DNA of 64,000 nucleotides from Caccoplasma_A sp045587545 (GCA_045587545.1 JAZNCN010000026.1:62001-126000); one strand, 5' to 3'; counted from the stretch's first letter, positions 8,192 through 17,945 are shown. Notes: generated by a model from the sequence alone, not told the origin. Made by a program: numbers and translations.

Positions 8192-11100
8192 TTATTCAAC
8201 TATAACTTTTTCTGTTCTTCCATTAAGTACAACAAGATAAATGCCTTTGTTAACCTCAATTTGCTCATTATCTTTTACGATAACATCTTTTACAATTTGA
8301 CCTGTTGTATTTATAACTTTAACCTCTCCACTGTAACCATAAATATTGATTTCTCCTGCCGATGCAAATATTTTTGCCTCATCGGCATTGTTCTCCTCAA
8401 TACTTGTCGGATATGTTATGCGAAGTGTCATATCAACTTGACTACCTCCGTTTGCCGCAATTGATTGAGTTGGATTTCCGCATGCGTCTAATGAGTTCCA
8501 GTCAATTTTTACGCGTAAACGATAATCGCCTTCTTCAATATTGTAAGGAAGTGTAAATGCGGGAAGTTGTGAAAAGTCTCTTCCGCTACTTATTGAGGTT
8601 CCTATACTATTATATCCCTCATAATAGTTGTATGAAACAACCTCTCCTCCATTTGTTCCGTTTACATTTAATGATTGATTAAATTCTTTGTCACAATCAT
8701 AATCGATATGTATATATCCGCACATCCATAATCCTACCCAATCTAAAGTTGGGGTAAGGGTAGCACCGGGTATAGCCTCAATTATTAAGTCTGTTCTATC
8801 AGAATAGACATCGTGAGCTCCCGACTCAATTATTCCACTATTGAAAGGCGTCAAAGTTCCTGAGAATTGAACAGACCTCAAATAACGGTCAGTTCTTGAA
8901 CTGCGATTTTCATCTTTACAATAATCAGGGAAGTAATATTTTGCAGTAACTATATCACTTCCACGTTTACCTGTTGTTACAGCAAAAGCTTTGATAGTTG
9001 TACTTTCGGCAATGGTTATTCCTGCCGATGTATATCTCTCAGACTCTGTTGTAGGTATTGTTCCGTCAGTTGTGTAGTATATTTTGGTATTACGTGCTAC
9101 CGACTCAAATTTTATAACAGCGCTCTCTTCGGTAAAGGTAGTTCCACTCTCGGTTACAAAAACAGGTTTTTCGGTTAATTCCGAATCATCAGGTAGAGTG
9201 TATGTATCCTCTCCGTCAGTCAACCAATCCAATGTAAAGTTTAGGAAGTAGGTTGACATATCGGGCGTCATATAATCCTCTTCGGTATATACTCCTATTG
9301 TTCCGTCAGGCAATATACATATTGATGAGTATGCTCCGTTGCCAGGACAGATAGTTTTGTGAACGCTCCAACTCTCGCCCTCATCATAGCTTACGAATAC
9401 CGACATATTTTTACGAGATACTGCATCAAATGGCACAGAGTGTAATAGACGGTTACGGTCATACCCATCAACTGTTGAGGTATAACGAATTAAATCTCCG
9501 TTACATCCGGGCTCATACATCTCGTTCCATAGTTTAACCTCACTCCAAGTCTGTCCGCGGTCTTTTGAAATTGTGTAGTAACGAGAACCTTTGCTTTGAT
9601 TACGGATACTTACCAACCAACTACCGTCGTTCAACTCAACTATTTTTGCCTCGTTTCCGTTATTTGGTTTACATACACTTGAAACCTTCCAAGTTGTTCC
9701 GTTATCTTCAGAATAATATACGTAGTTTGAGACCGAACCAACACTTGAATCACTTGTTTCTCGTACTGCTGCCACAAAACAGATTGTTCCGTCACGAGTT
9801 AACAATCCCGCTCCTGAGGCACAGAACGAAGCATTCCAATTTCGGCGGACAGGATCGCTACACTCACTACCAAATAGTTGCGGAGTTATATCGATTGGAG
9901 CTGTCCATGACTGTCCGTTATCATTACTCTTACATATATAGGTACGATTGGGATCTGAAGGAGTTCCCCCAAAGAAACCTTTACCTCCCACAAACACGCA
10001 AATCAATCCGTTCTCTTCGTTTGTTCTTGCCAATCCGGCATCACCAAAACCTGCTCCATAACCTGTACCTTGAGCAATTGTCAAAGGCTCGCTCCAAGTC
10101 TTACCACCATCGGTGCTTCGGTTAATAAGAACATCAATATCATCAGGGAGGTCGTTTTGGTTATTCTTACGTTTATCAGTTGCAATAACCAACGAACCGT
10201 CATGTGCTGTTACAATGGCAGGGATACGATAGTTCTTTGATGAATAATCGCCGGGAGAGTAAATCAAGACTCTCTTCAATAAAATCTCTCTTGCTCCTTC
10301 CGATGCTGGAGTTGATACATTATATTTTGAGTTTGCTGAATATGAAATTGAGTTAACACTTACATCGGCAAGATTACCTTCAATAGCTGTTTCGGAGATA
10401 TCGTATGTTACCCAAAGATAGTTTGTTCCAACAGGAAGCGTCCCTCTTAAAGAAATCTCAATATCTCCTTCGGCAGGATTTGCCTCTCCCAATAGAGTAT
10501 ATTGCGATGTTTTCTTTGGATTAAACAACTCGGTTGTTCCTGTTGAATATACCTTTATAGCACTAATATCTGTAATATCTGTTGTCCCCTCCATATTTAC
10601 ATTAATGCTACTTAACGAAGCAGCCTCACCTGTAACTGAAACAGTTGCTCTAACAATAGGCTCAGCGATGTTGCCTCTTCCCGTATAGTTGGGATCTCCC
10701 AAAAGAACAACATTTGAAATTGCTCCAGCCGAAGAGTAGCCAACCAAAACACCATTATGTCCGTTACCGCTAACATCAGGAACAGATGTATCGGTCATAT
10801 CCTCAAAATCATATGCTGCAACAAGACCTTCTGTTGTAACGGCTATAGTGTTACTATTTTTGTCGTTTGCAATCTCTGTTGCATTTAAAGCTTTTTTATA
10901 GAAACGAACATTGTCTACCGCTCCGTCAAGAAAATATGAGACTGTTGAGGCATCACGTAATCCTGCACCTACATACACATCAAAATTGTTATTTACATAC
11001 CATGGCGAAATATCTTTTGTTCCTGATGTTCCAACTTGTGTCCCATTATGATACAAGTACATTTTGCCAACCGAACGGTCAACAACGAATGCAACATGAA

Positions 11101-11500
11101 ACCATGCATTTAACGAACCACCTGAGGTTGACCACACACTCATTGAATTGGTATGTGCTGTTGAGTTGGGACCAGGTGCGTTGTTAGCAAAGAATCCTGC
11201 CGAAGCATTTCCATTTAATGCCCCCCATAATTCATATCCGCTTGTATTATCACCTGAAACACCTTCCATACAACGTTTTGAAATGTACCTTTGCGCTGCG
11301 GAAAGATTAGATTCGTAACTTGCAACCTTAAACCATGCTGTTACTGTGAAACTCTCGTTCTGTCCAATATTAAAATCGGAGTGGTTGGGTATTCTCATAT
11401 ACTGACTTGTTCCGTCAAGCACTAATGTGTTGCCCGATTGCGAGTAAATACCTACAATAGGTAAAATCGCCAAGATAAAAAGAAGTAATTTTTTTTTCAT
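8192..11500 (-). CDS. Secreted multidomain exo-alpha-sialidase (GH33) with type IX sorting domain
   Basis: 1102 residues from the ATG at 11500. An upstream in-frame ATG (11545) lies beyond the predicted promoter, so I reject it. Order: signal peptide (1-21); LamG/concanavalin-like domain (about 25-235); a beta-sandwich insert (about 275-410); a six-bladed sialidase propeller with YRIP (424-427) and five Asp boxes (SxDxGxxW at about 462, 525, 597, 645 and 704); a chitobiase-C-like domain (about 778-857, KIYYTTDGTIPT); a further beta domain; and a C-terminal Por-type sorting domain (about 1034-1102). Likely catalytic residues are Arg425, Arg633, Arg696, a Glu in NEAKIVEL and Tyr738 in GVYTEE. 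It should release terminal sialic acids from host glycans outside the cell or on its surface. No nan catabolic genes are in the window. Confidence 0.93.
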   Translation of the reverse strand: MKKKLLLFILAILPIVGIYSQSGNTLVLDGTSQYMRIPNHSDFNIGQNESFTVTAWFKVASYESNLSAAQRYISKRCMEGVSGDNTSGYELWGALNGNASAGFFANNAPGPNSTAHTNSMSVWSTSGGSLNAWFHVAFVVDRSVGKMYLYHNGTQVGTSGTKDISPWYVNNNFDVYVGAGLRDASTVSYFLDGAVDNVRFYKKALNATEIANDKNSNTIAVTTEGLVAAYDFEDMTDTSVPDVSGNGHNGVLVGYSSAGAISNVVLLGDPNYTGRGNIAEPIVRATVSVTGEAASLSSINVNMEGTTDITDISAIKVYSTGTTELFNPKKTSQYTLLGEANPAEGDIEISLRGTLPVGTNYLWVTYDISETAIEGNLADVSVNSISYSANSKYNVSTPASEGAREILLKRVLIYSPGDYSSKNYRIPAIVTAHDGSLVIATDKRKNNQNDLPDDIDVLINRSTDGGKTWSEPLTIAQGTGYGAGFGDAGLARTNEENGLICVFVGGKGFFGGTPSDPNRTYICKSNDNGQSWTAPIDITPQLFGSECSDPVRRNWNASFCASGAGLLTRDGTICFVAAVRETSDSSVGSVSNYVYYSEDNGTTWKVSSVCKPNNGNEAKIVELNDGSWLVSIRNQSKGSRYYTISKDRGQTWSEVKLWNEMYEPGCNGDLIRYTSTVDGYDRNRLLHSVPFDAVSRKNMSVFVSYDEGESWSVHKTICPGNGAYSSICILPDGTIGVYTEEDYMTPDMSTYFLNFTLDWLTDGEDTYTLPDDSELTEKPVFVTESGTTFTEESAVIKFESVARNTKIYYTTDGTIPTTESERYTSAGITIAESTTIKAFAVTTGKRGSDIVTAKYYFPDYCKDENRSSRTDRYLRSVQFSGTLTPFNSGIIESGAHDVYSDRTDLIIEAIPGATLTPTLDWVGLWMCGYIHIDYDCDKEFNQSLNVNGTNGGEVVSYNYYEGYNSIGTSISSGRDFSQLPAFTLPYNIEEGDYRLRVKIDWNSLDACGNPTQSIAANGGSQVDMTLRITYPTSIEENNADEAKIFASAGEINIYGYSGEVKVINTTGQIVKDVIVKDNEQIEVNKGIYLVVLNGRTEKVIVE

Positions 11501-11528
11501 ATAATAAATAGTTATTTTTCTGTTTTCA

Positions 11529-11559
11529 CAAATATAAAAACTCATTTAACATCTCACAA
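11529..11559 (-). promoter_or_regulatory. Promoter of the sialidase gene
   Basis: Minus-strand TTG (11557-11559), 20-nt spacer, TATATTTG (11529-11536). The predicted start near 11523 gives a leader of about 23 nt, which fixes the translation start at 11500. Confidence 0.65.
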
Positions 11560-11683
11560 TAGATTTAATTAATTTTAATGTTTTTATATTTTTAAGAATA
11601 ACTTTTATTATTCTCTTTTTACTGAAGAATAACTTATTTTGTAAATAATGAGTTACTATTTATTGTAATTTAAATTTTAAATA

Positions 11684-11714
11684 TTTGAATTTTAAGCATA
11701 TCTATGTATATTTG
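11684..11714 (+). promoter_or_regulatory. Promoter of the OmpA-type gene
   Basis: TTTG (11684-11687), 19-nt spacer, TATATTTG (11707-11714): an exact match to the Bacteroidetes consensus. Transcription should begin near 11720, about 37 nt before the ATG. Confidence 0.75.
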
Positions 11715-11756
11715 CAAAAACAACTAATAAAAACTTAGCAATAGCTTGAAAAAAAT

Positions 11757-13010
11757 ATGAAGAAGTTAAAATTACTTACCTTATCAACTTTGCTTATTGT
11801 ATGTTCCACTTTTAATATAAGAGCACAAGAGCAAAGTACCCAAAAATTCATGTATGAAAAAGGTAAAAATAATTGGATTATTGAAGCCGGGGGTATAGCA
11901 AGTATATATATGGGACAACAAGACAACCAATTATATTTTTGGCATAGAGTTGGCTGGGGAGGTTCTTTTGTTGTAGGTAAATGGTTTACTCCTTGTGTGG
12001 GATTCAAAGGAGAATTAACAGCCTCAAAATATTACGGAGCTGCATTTGGAGATACTAATGCTAACTTTATTCAAAAGGATATATATTGGAATAGAAGCCA
12101 CTCAAGATACAATATTGATAACTTGCTTATTCAAGAATGGTTTGCTTTTAACCCCAATATTGATATTATGTTCAGTCTTTTCAATTCACTTGGAAAAGCA
12201 AAAGAGAAACGAATTTTTGATATGATTTTATCAATAGGCGGTGGTATATATGTTAATAATGGTGGAAACATATATGAGGAGTATAATCAAGATGAGGACC
12301 GAATTATAGTAAGCCCCACTCTCAATATTGGATTACAGAATAAATTCAAACTCTCAAAACAGGTTGATTTGAATATTGATTTGCGAGCAGGTTGGGTTTC
12401 AAATTCGTTTGATGGTCAAACCATTAGCGGCGATAAGCATAGAAAAGGCGATTTGATCGCATCTGTCGGATTGTCTCTTACATATAAATTCAAACCCAGA
12501 GGATATGATAAATATACCCCTATTGTGGATTACTCTAAGGAGCTTGATGATTACAAGAACATGTATGCTCAACTTCAATTAGAAAATGACAGTTTGAGAA
12601 ATACTAACAAATTATTAAACAACAAATTAAATAACACAAATAATATTAGCCAACCTACAACTCAAATTCAAGTAGTTGAAAAAGAGATAGAATCAAAAAT
12701 TATCGCAATTATTGAATATAAAATTGGTGTATCTGAACTTAATAGAGAAAATAGAGCAAAACTTAAAGCCGCTGCAGAAATTATCAAAGCAAATCCTAAT
12801 TATATGTTTGAAGTTTGTGGTTATGCCGATAACGAAACAGGTTCAAAGGATATAAACATTCGCCTACGTAATGCTCGTGCTAACAGAGCTATTGACCAGC
12901 TTCTTCATTATGGAGTAAACAGAAATCAGATACTTAAAGCTACTAACGACGGCGAATTACCCGGAACAACAACAAGAGCTATTGTTATAAAACAATTGAA
13001 TTGCAATTAA
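11757..13010 (+). CDS. OmpA-family outer-membrane protein
   Basis: 417 residues: signal peptide (1-23), an N-terminal beta-barrel (about 35-250) ending in LSLTYKF, a short coiled-coil linker rich in Leu and Asn (about 265-300), and a C-terminal OmpA-like peptidoglycan-binding domain (about 310-415). In that domain GYADNETG supplies the Asp, and the IRLRNARANRAIDQL helix the Arg, that grip diaminopimelate in family members. It should tie the outer membrane to the cell wall. Single gene with its own promoter, convergent with the PBP1A gene across a long hairpin. Confidence 0.88.
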   Translation: MKKLKLLTLSTLLIVCSTFNIRAQEQSTQKFMYEKGKNNWIIEAGGIASIYMGQQDNQLYFWHRVGWGGSFVVGKWFTPCVGFKGELTASKYYGAAFGDTNANFIQKDIYWNRSHSRYNIDNLLIQEWFAFNPNIDIMFSLFNSLGKAKEKRIFDMILSIGGGIYVNNGGNIYEEYNQDEDRIIVSPTLNIGLQNKFKLSKQVDLNIDLRAGWVSNSFDGQTISGDKHRKGDLIASVGLSLTYKFKPRGYDKYTPIVDYSKELDDYKNMYAQLQLENDSLRNTNKLLNNKLNNTNNISQPTTQIQVVEKEIESKIIAIIEYKIGVSELNRENRAKLKAAAEIIKANPNYMFEVCGYADNETGSKDINIRLRNARANRAIDQLLHYGVNRNQILKATNDGELPGTTTRAIVIKQLNCN

Positions 13011-13031
13011 AATTATCCCTATTCTCAATAT

Positions 13032-13123
13032 AAAAAAGAGGGGTGGCTGTGTCAAAATGAAGTAAACCCCAAAGTTTTTTGTCCAAACTTTGGGGTTTAC
13101 TTCAAAATTTTTACCTCTTTTTT
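13032..13123. terminator. Long nested hairpin between convergent genes
   Basis: Inner perfect 19-bp arms at 13059-13077 and 13085-13103 (core GTAAACCCCAAAG, loop of 7 nt), followed by T-rich sequence. A second pair, AAAAAAGAGG (13032-13041) and CCTCTTTTTT (13114-13123), nests outside it. It should stop transcription from both the OmpA-type and the PBP1A genes. The left flank has GGCTGTGTCAAAA, similar to the stem at 29730. Confidence 0.8.
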
Positions 13124-13190
13124 ATAAATTGGCACTATTTATACCTTCAAACTTCGGTATATTTAAATGGGGGTTATGGTTCAATTTTTA

Positions 13191-15575
13191 TTAATCAAAC
13201 ATTCCCTCCATTACATCATCTTCCGATGCGTTTTGTTCAATTTCCGAGAATGGAGTTTGTGTTGAAACCACCTCTCTGTCCTTCTCCCTGCAAAGGTCTG
13301 AGAACTCTTCGGGTATTTCAAAGTCAATATCTTGAGAATATCCTAGTTCGGTATCGGCATATACCTTTTGCATAAATAGCCCGTATATTGGCAGAGCCAT
13401 TGAAGCTCCTTGTCCTACAGCCATGCGGTCAAAATGTATTGAACGATCTTCGCCTCCAACCCATACTCCTGCTGCAAGTTCAGGTGTAAATGCCATAAAC
13501 CAACCATCGGAGTTATTATTGGTTGTTCCTGTTTTTCCTCCCATCGGAGCTGTTATTCCATATTTATATCTGATACGCACTCCTGTTCCGGTATTGACAA
13601 CATCTTGCAACAACGATAGTATTTTATAATATGCCTGCTGACTTATAACTTCGTTCATTTGCGGAGTAAATGTTGATATTACATTTCCGAAATTATCCTC
13701 AATGCGTGTAACATATATTGGATCAACTCTAATTCCCCCATTTGAGAATGCTGTATATGCTGTAACCATCTCCTCTACCGAGACTTCGGCAGGGCCTAAA
13801 CATAGAGCCATAACAGGGTCAAGGTGGTTGCGTATTCCAAACGAATGCATAAGTGTTACTAATCCCTCTGGCGATAGTTGCGACATCAACCATGCCGAAA
13901 TCCAGTTATTAGAGGTTGCCAAGCCCCAGCGTAATGTAACATTTTCTCCAACTCTTTTATCTGAAGAGTTACGTGGTGCCCATACCTCTCCTGTATATTT
14001 ATCAACAATGTAGGGTTGAACATTTGGAGCTAAATCACATGGAGTAAAACCCTCCTCCATTGCCAATGTATATAAAAACGGTTTTATTGTTGAACCTACT
14101 TGACGACGTCCAAATGAAGCCATATCGTATTGGAAATGTTTAAAGTTTACATCTCCAACGTATGCCTTAACATGTCCGTTATTAGAGTTTACAGCCATAA
14201 ATCCAGTATGCAAGAACGATTTGTAATGACGAATAGAGTCCATTGGAGTCATTGTTGTATCTACTACTCCTTTTAGAGTATATACCTGCATATCACATGG
14301 CGTTTTAAACGACTTTGTTATTTCTTTCTCTGAATATCCCGCTTTTTTCATTGCCCGATATCTATCGCTCTGCTTCATGCTTCGGTCAAGCATTGATGCT
14401 ATCTCTTCGGGGGTTACATCTTCAGAGAATGGGGCATTCTTTTTACCTCTCAACTCCTTAAAAAACTCCGGCTGTAAATAACCATTCATATGTTCATCAA
14501 CTGCCTCTTCAGCATATCTTTGCATACGAGAGTCAATTGTTGTATATATCTTTAATCCATCGGTATAGATATTGTATTTTGAGCCATCGGGTTTACGGTT
14601 TTTCTCACACCAACCATAAAGGGGATTTGTTGCCCATGCTATTGAATCGTCAACATATTGTTGTCTTTGCCAACCTCGATATGCCGAACGTTTAGGCTCT
14701 TTTGCTGTAAGCATTATGCGTAGTTTCTCTCTAAAGTATGGAGCAAGTCCCTCTTTGTGATCGGCCTTGCTGAATTTTAAAGATATTGGTATCTGCGACA
14801 ATGAATCGCACTCGGTTTCAGTTATATAACCCGCCTTTTCCATTTGCGACAACACAACATTTCGGCGACCTTGTGTACGTTCAGGACGACGTACGGGATT
14901 GTATAAAGCCGGATTTTTTAACATTCCCACCAACATTGCAGCCTCCTCTATTTTAAGTTTATCCGGAGTTGTGCTAAAATATACTGATGATGCCGATTGT
15001 ATTCCTACTGCATTATATAGAAAATCAAATTTATTGAGATACATTTTTATTATCTCTTTCTTTGTGTAGAAACGCTCTAATTTAAGAGCTATTACCCACT
15101 CTATTGGCTTTTGAAAAAGACGCTCAATTTGATTTCCAGCTTCGGGCGAATACAGTTGTTTTGCCAACTGTTGGGTTATGGTACTTCCTCCTCCTGCCGA
15201 GCCTCCTACAAAAAACCTTTTAAATATTGCTCTTGCCAATGCTCTAAAATCTATTCCTGAATGTTCATAAAAACGGACATCTTCTGTAGCTATGAGAGCA
15301 TTTACAAGATTAGGAGATATATCTTGATAATCAACATATACTCTATTACCTTGACTTTGATGATAGTTTCCAAGAACTTTTAAATCGGCAGAGTATATCT
15401 CTGTGGCAAATTTATCTTTGGGATTTTCCAACTCCTCAATTGGGGGCATATATCCTATATACCCCTTTGATATCAAGAAGAATAGCAATAATATTGCTAC
15501 TATTGCAAACGCAAATAAAGCCCACAGTATCTTAATTATATTACTCTCTGCCTTTTTATTTTTTATTATTCCCAT
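13191..15575 (-). CDS. Penicillin-binding protein 1A (bifunctional transglycosylase/transpeptidase)
   Basis: 794 residues. Polymerises lipid II and cross-links peptidoglycan in the periplasm. Order: inner-membrane anchor (16-37); GT51 glycosyltransferase (about 55-245) with catalytic Glu98 in ATEDVRFYEHSG and GGGSTITQQLAKQL (128-141); linker; transpeptidase (about 430-740) with Ser495 in STIK, Ser555-Asn-Asn, and Lys681-Thr-Gly-Thr. All motifs are intact. The acidic C-terminal tail is typical of Bacteroidetes homologues. Monocistronic, divergent from pyrB. Confidence 0.95.
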   Translation of the reverse strand: MGIIKNKKAESNIIKILWALFAFAIVAILLLFFLISKGYIGYMPPIEELENPKDKFATEIYSADLKVLGNYHQSQGNRVYVDYQDISPNLVNALIATEDVRFYEHSGIDFRALARAIFKRFFVGGSAGGGSTITQQLAKQLYSPEAGNQIERLFQKPIEWVIALKLERFYTKKEIIKMYLNKFDFLYNAVGIQSASSVYFSTTPDKLKIEEAAMLVGMLKNPALYNPVRRPERTQGRRNVVLSQMEKAGYITETECDSLSQIPISLKFSKADHKEGLAPYFREKLRIMLTAKEPKRSAYRGWQRQQYVDDSIAWATNPLYGWCEKNRKPDGSKYNIYTDGLKIYTTIDSRMQRYAEEAVDEHMNGYLQPEFFKELRGKKNAPFSEDVTPEEIASMLDRSMKQSDRYRAMKKAGYSEKEITKSFKTPCDMQVYTLKGVVDTTMTPMDSIRHYKSFLHTGFMAVNSNNGHVKAYVGDVNFKHFQYDMASFGRRQVGSTIKPFLYTLAMEEGFTPCDLAPNVQPYIVDKYTGEVWAPRNSSDKRVGENVTLRWGLATSNNWISAWLMSQLSPEGLVTLMHSFGIRNHLDPVMALCLGPAEVSVEEMVTAYTAFSNGGIRVDPIYVTRIEDNFGNVISTFTPQMNEVISQQAYYKILSLLQDVVNTGTGVRIRYKYGITAPMGGKTGTTNNNSDGWFMAFTPELAAGVWVGGEDRSIHFDRMAVGQGASMALPIYGLFMQKVYADTELGYSQDIDFEIPEEFSDLCREKDREVVSTQTPFSEIEQNASEDDVMEGMFD

Positions 15576-15628
15576 ATTTTTTTCAAATACTCACGATATG
15601 TTTACCTATATCGTCTATTATAATTTTA

Positions 15629-15636
15629 CAAAGATA
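15629..15636 (-). promoter_or_regulatory. Possible -7 box for the PBP1A gene
   Basis: Minus-strand TATCTTTG matches the -7 consensus, about 54 nt upstream of the ATG. No convincing -33 TTTG is present at the expected distance. Confidence 0.4.
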
Positions 15637-15763
15637 CTCTTTTTATTTTTAGATTACCGTTATTTAAACTATGTTTTAAGTTTATTTATAGCATTTTTTT
15701 ATTCAGATTTATTTAGTATGAATTATTTTTTCAACAACAGCATAATAAGTCTGTTTTTTTTTA

Positions 15764-15771
15764 TAGTTTTG
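15764..15771 (+). promoter_or_regulatory. Possible -7 box for the pyrBI operon
   Basis: TAGTTTTG matches TAnnTTTG; the expected start near 15778 leaves about 73 nt before the ATG at 15851. The leader contains a near-palindrome ACTCATT-T-AATGAGT (15788-15802). No clear -33 box is seen. Confidence 0.45.
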
Positions 15772-15850
15772 TAGAGGTGTAACAAGAACTCATTTAATGA
15801 GTGCCATTGCTATCCCAAATACTAATATACCACATATTAATTTTATTTAT

Positions 15851-16765
15851 ATGAGAAGTGAGAGTTTAGTCTCTATTACCGATTACACTAAAGAGGAGAT
15901 TTTGGAAATTTTGGAGAGTGCAAAGCAATTTGAAGAGAATCCGAATAGAAAAATTTTGGAAGGGAAAGTTGTTGCCACTCTGTTTTTTGAACCGTCAACC
16001 AGAACAAGATTGAGTTTTGAAACTGCAGTTACACGTTTGGGTGGGCGTATAATAGGCTTCTCTGATGCTTCAACTACAAGTTCAACCAAAGGCGAGACAT
16101 TGAAAGATACAATCAAGATGGTTAGTAACTATGTTGATTTGATTATTATGCGCCACTATCTTGACGGAGCTGCCAGATATGCATCAGAAGTGTCGGATAA
16201 ACCAATAATCAATGCCGGAGACGGAGCAAACCAACACCCATCACAAACCATGCTCGACCTTTACTCTATTTATAAGACTCAAGGAACTTTGGAGGGACTA
16301 AACATTACTTTGGTTGGTGATTTGAAATATGGTCGTACCGTTCACTCTTTAATAATGGCAATGTCACATTTTAATCCAACTTTCCATTTTGTGGCTCCCG
16401 ACGAATTGAAGATACCTGATGATTACAAAAAATTCTGCGACACTAAGGGTATAAAATACTATGAGCATACAGAGTTTACTCAGGAGGTTATAAATAATGC
16501 TGATATAATATATATGACACGCGTTCAAAGAGAGCGTTTTACCGACCTTATGGTATATGAAAAGGTCAAAGATGTATATGTTCTTAAAAACAGCATGTTA
16601 GATAATTCAAAAGATAATTTGAGAATTCTTCACCCTCTACCTCGCGTAAACGAAATTGCATACGATGTTGATGAAAATCCTAAAGCTTACTATTTTGAAC
16701 AGGCTCGTAATGGAGTTTATGCTCGTCAAGCTATCATTTGCAAAGTGTTGGGTATAAAAATTTAG
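15851..16765 (+). CDS. pyrB: Aspartate carbamoyltransferase, catalytic chain
   Basis: 304 residues from the ATG at 15851 (MRSESLVSITDY). The frame opens at 15797, but the extra 18 residues lack similarity to PyrB and I exclude them. Condenses carbamoyl phosphate with aspartate, the committed step of pyrimidine synthesis. Carbamoyl-phosphate site STRTR at 49-53 within FFEPSTRTRLSFE; HPSQTMLDL and LVGDLKYGRTVHS in the middle; HPLPRVNEI near the end. The regulatory chain gene pyrI follows after 28 nt, so this is the class B (PyrB6-PyrI6) type of enzyme. Confidence 0.96.
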   Translation: MRSESLVSITDYTKEEILEILESAKQFEENPNRKILEGKVVATLFFEPSTRTRLSFETAVTRLGGRIIGFSDASTTSSTKGETLKDTIKMVSNYVDLIIMRHYLDGAARYASEVSDKPIINAGDGANQHPSQTMLDLYSIYKTQGTLEGLNITLVGDLKYGRTVHSLIMAMSHFNPTFHFVAPDELKIPDDYKKFCDTKGIKYYEHTEFTQEVINNADIIYMTRVQRERFTDLMVYEKVKDVYVLKNSMLDNSKDNLRILHPLPRVNEIAYDVDENPKAYYFEQARNGVYARQAIICKVLGIKI

Positions 16766-16793
16766 TAACAGAGTAAAAAACAGATACTGCGTT

Positions 16794-17255
16794 ATGGCTG
16801 AGTTAAAAAAAGAATTAAAGGTTGCGGCTCTTGAAAACGGTACAGTTATTGACCATATCCCTTCTGAAAAACTTTTTAAGGTTGTTGAAATTCTTAAACT
16901 ATCAGAATTAGACAAAGCTATTACTATCGGGAATAACTTTGCAAGTAAAAGAATTGAAAAAAAAGGCATTATTAAAATTGCAGACACATTCTTTAAAGAA
17001 GAGGAGATTAATCGTATTGCAATAGTAGCTCCCAAAGCAAAAATAAATATTATCAAAGACTACGAAGTTATTGAAAAGTATGAAGTGGAGTTACCCGATG
17101 AACTTTGCGATATTATAAAATGCAATAACCCTAAATGTATTACAAACAATGAACCTATGCACTCGGTATTTTTTATAAAAGACAAAGATACTGTAAGTGC
17201 AAAGTGTAAATATTGCGAACAAGTTGTTAATTTAGAAGACATTAAACTTGCATAG
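16794..17255 (+). CDS. pyrI: Aspartate carbamoyltransferase, regulatory chain
   Basis: 153 residues. Binds CTP or ATP in the N-terminal domain and contacts PyrB through a C-terminal zinc domain. The four zinc ligands are visible: Cys110-x4-Cys115 and Cys138-x2-Cys141. The N-terminus shows the expected HIPSEK and IGNN segments. Same operon as pyrB. A repeat with two GC-rich hairpins follows the stop codon. Confidence 0.95.
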   Translation: MAELKKELKVAALENGTVIDHIPSEKLFKVVEILKLSELDKAITIGNNFASKRIEKKGIIKIADTFFKEEEINRIAIVAPKAKINIIKDYEVIEKYEVELPDELCDIIKCNNPKCITNNEPMHSVFFIKDKDTVSAKCKYCEQVVNLEDIKLA

Positions 17256-17260
17256 ACAGT

Positions 17261-17336
17261 TTTTAGCCGTCAGCTGTAAATTGTTAGTTGTCGGCACAAA
17301 GTGCCGCCCCTTCGGGGTTGTTGTTAGTTATCAGTT
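17261..17336. repeat. Dispersed repeat of the TTAGTTGT family with two GC hairpins
   Basis: TTGTTAGTTGTCGG followed by hairpins CGGCAC-AAA-GTGCCG (17292-17306) and CCCC-TTC-GGGG (17307-17317), then TTGTTGTTAGTTATCAG. It lies in the gap after pyrI and could also weaken read-through into the flavin reductase gene. Confidence 0.7.
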
Positions 17337-17369
17337 AATTTCTCATTCCTAATTTCTAATTAAAAAGAG

Positions 17370-17945
17370 ATGCACGTTGCGTGGAAACCCGGGACAATGA
17401 TATATCCTCTGCCTGCCGTTTTAATTAGTTGTGGAGCATGCCGAGAGGAGTATAATATGCTGACTGTAGCTTGGGTAGGCACAATATGTACAAATCCTGC
17501 GATGTGTTATATATCGGTTCGTCCCGAACGACATTCATATCCTATAATTGAAAAAAATATGGCCTTTGTCATAAACCTTACAACCGAGGATATGGCTAAG
17601 TCCGTCGATTTATGCGGAGTTAAAAGTGGCAAAGATTGTAATAAATGGGAATTAACAAATTTAACGCCCATACCCTCAGATGTTATTGCTGCTCCATATA
17701 TAAAAGAGGCTCCGCTGTGTATTGAGTGCAAAGTGGAACAGATAGTAAAGTTGGGCTCGCATGATATGTTTATTGCAAAAGTTGTGCAAGTTCTTGCCGA
17801 CGAAAAATATCTTAACCCCGAAAATGGGAAGTTTGAATTGGAACGAGCCCAACTCCTTGCATACTCTCATGGTAATTATTACGGGCTTGGAAAAGAGATT
17901 GGCAGGTTCGGGTGGTCTGTAATGAAAAAAAAGAAGAAAAAATGA
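17370..17945 (+). CDS. Flavin reductase-like / flavoredoxin family protein
   Basis: 191 residues, FMN-binding split-barrel of the flavin reductase-like family. Features: a MIYPLPAVLISCG start region, NMLTVAWVGTICTNPAM, a YISVRPERHSY turn, FVINLTTEDM, then a later GSHDMFIAKVVQV strand and a YYGLGKEIGRFGWSV end. Related proteins bind FMN and pass electrons from reduced carriers. The C-terminus is a run of six Lys encoded by an A-rich tract, and its TGA overlaps the next ATG (ATGA). The physiological partner is unknown. Confidence 0.85.
   Translation: MHVAWKPGTMIYPLPAVLISCGACREEYNMLTVAWVGTICTNPAMCYISVRPERHSYPIIEKNMAFVINLTTEDMAKSVDLCGVKSGKDCNKWELTNLTPIPSDVIAAPYIKEAPLCIECKVEQIVKLGSHDMFIAKVVQVLADEKYLNPENGKFELERAQLLAYSHGNYYGLGKEIGRFGWSVMKKKKKK

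Noticed and set aside
9565..10125. Plus-strand ORF of 186 residues inside the sialidase gene
   Set aside because: Lies entirely antisense to a well-supported gene with clear Asp boxes; it has no domain or promoter of its own.
11501..11545. Upstream start for the sialidase
   Set aside because: It would place the start upstream of the predicted promoter (11529-11559), so the ATG at 11500 is preferred.
15797..15850. Upstream ATG extension of pyrB
   Set aside because: The extra 18 residues do not fit PyrB, which begins at the SLVSITDY region; the ATG at 15851 is used.
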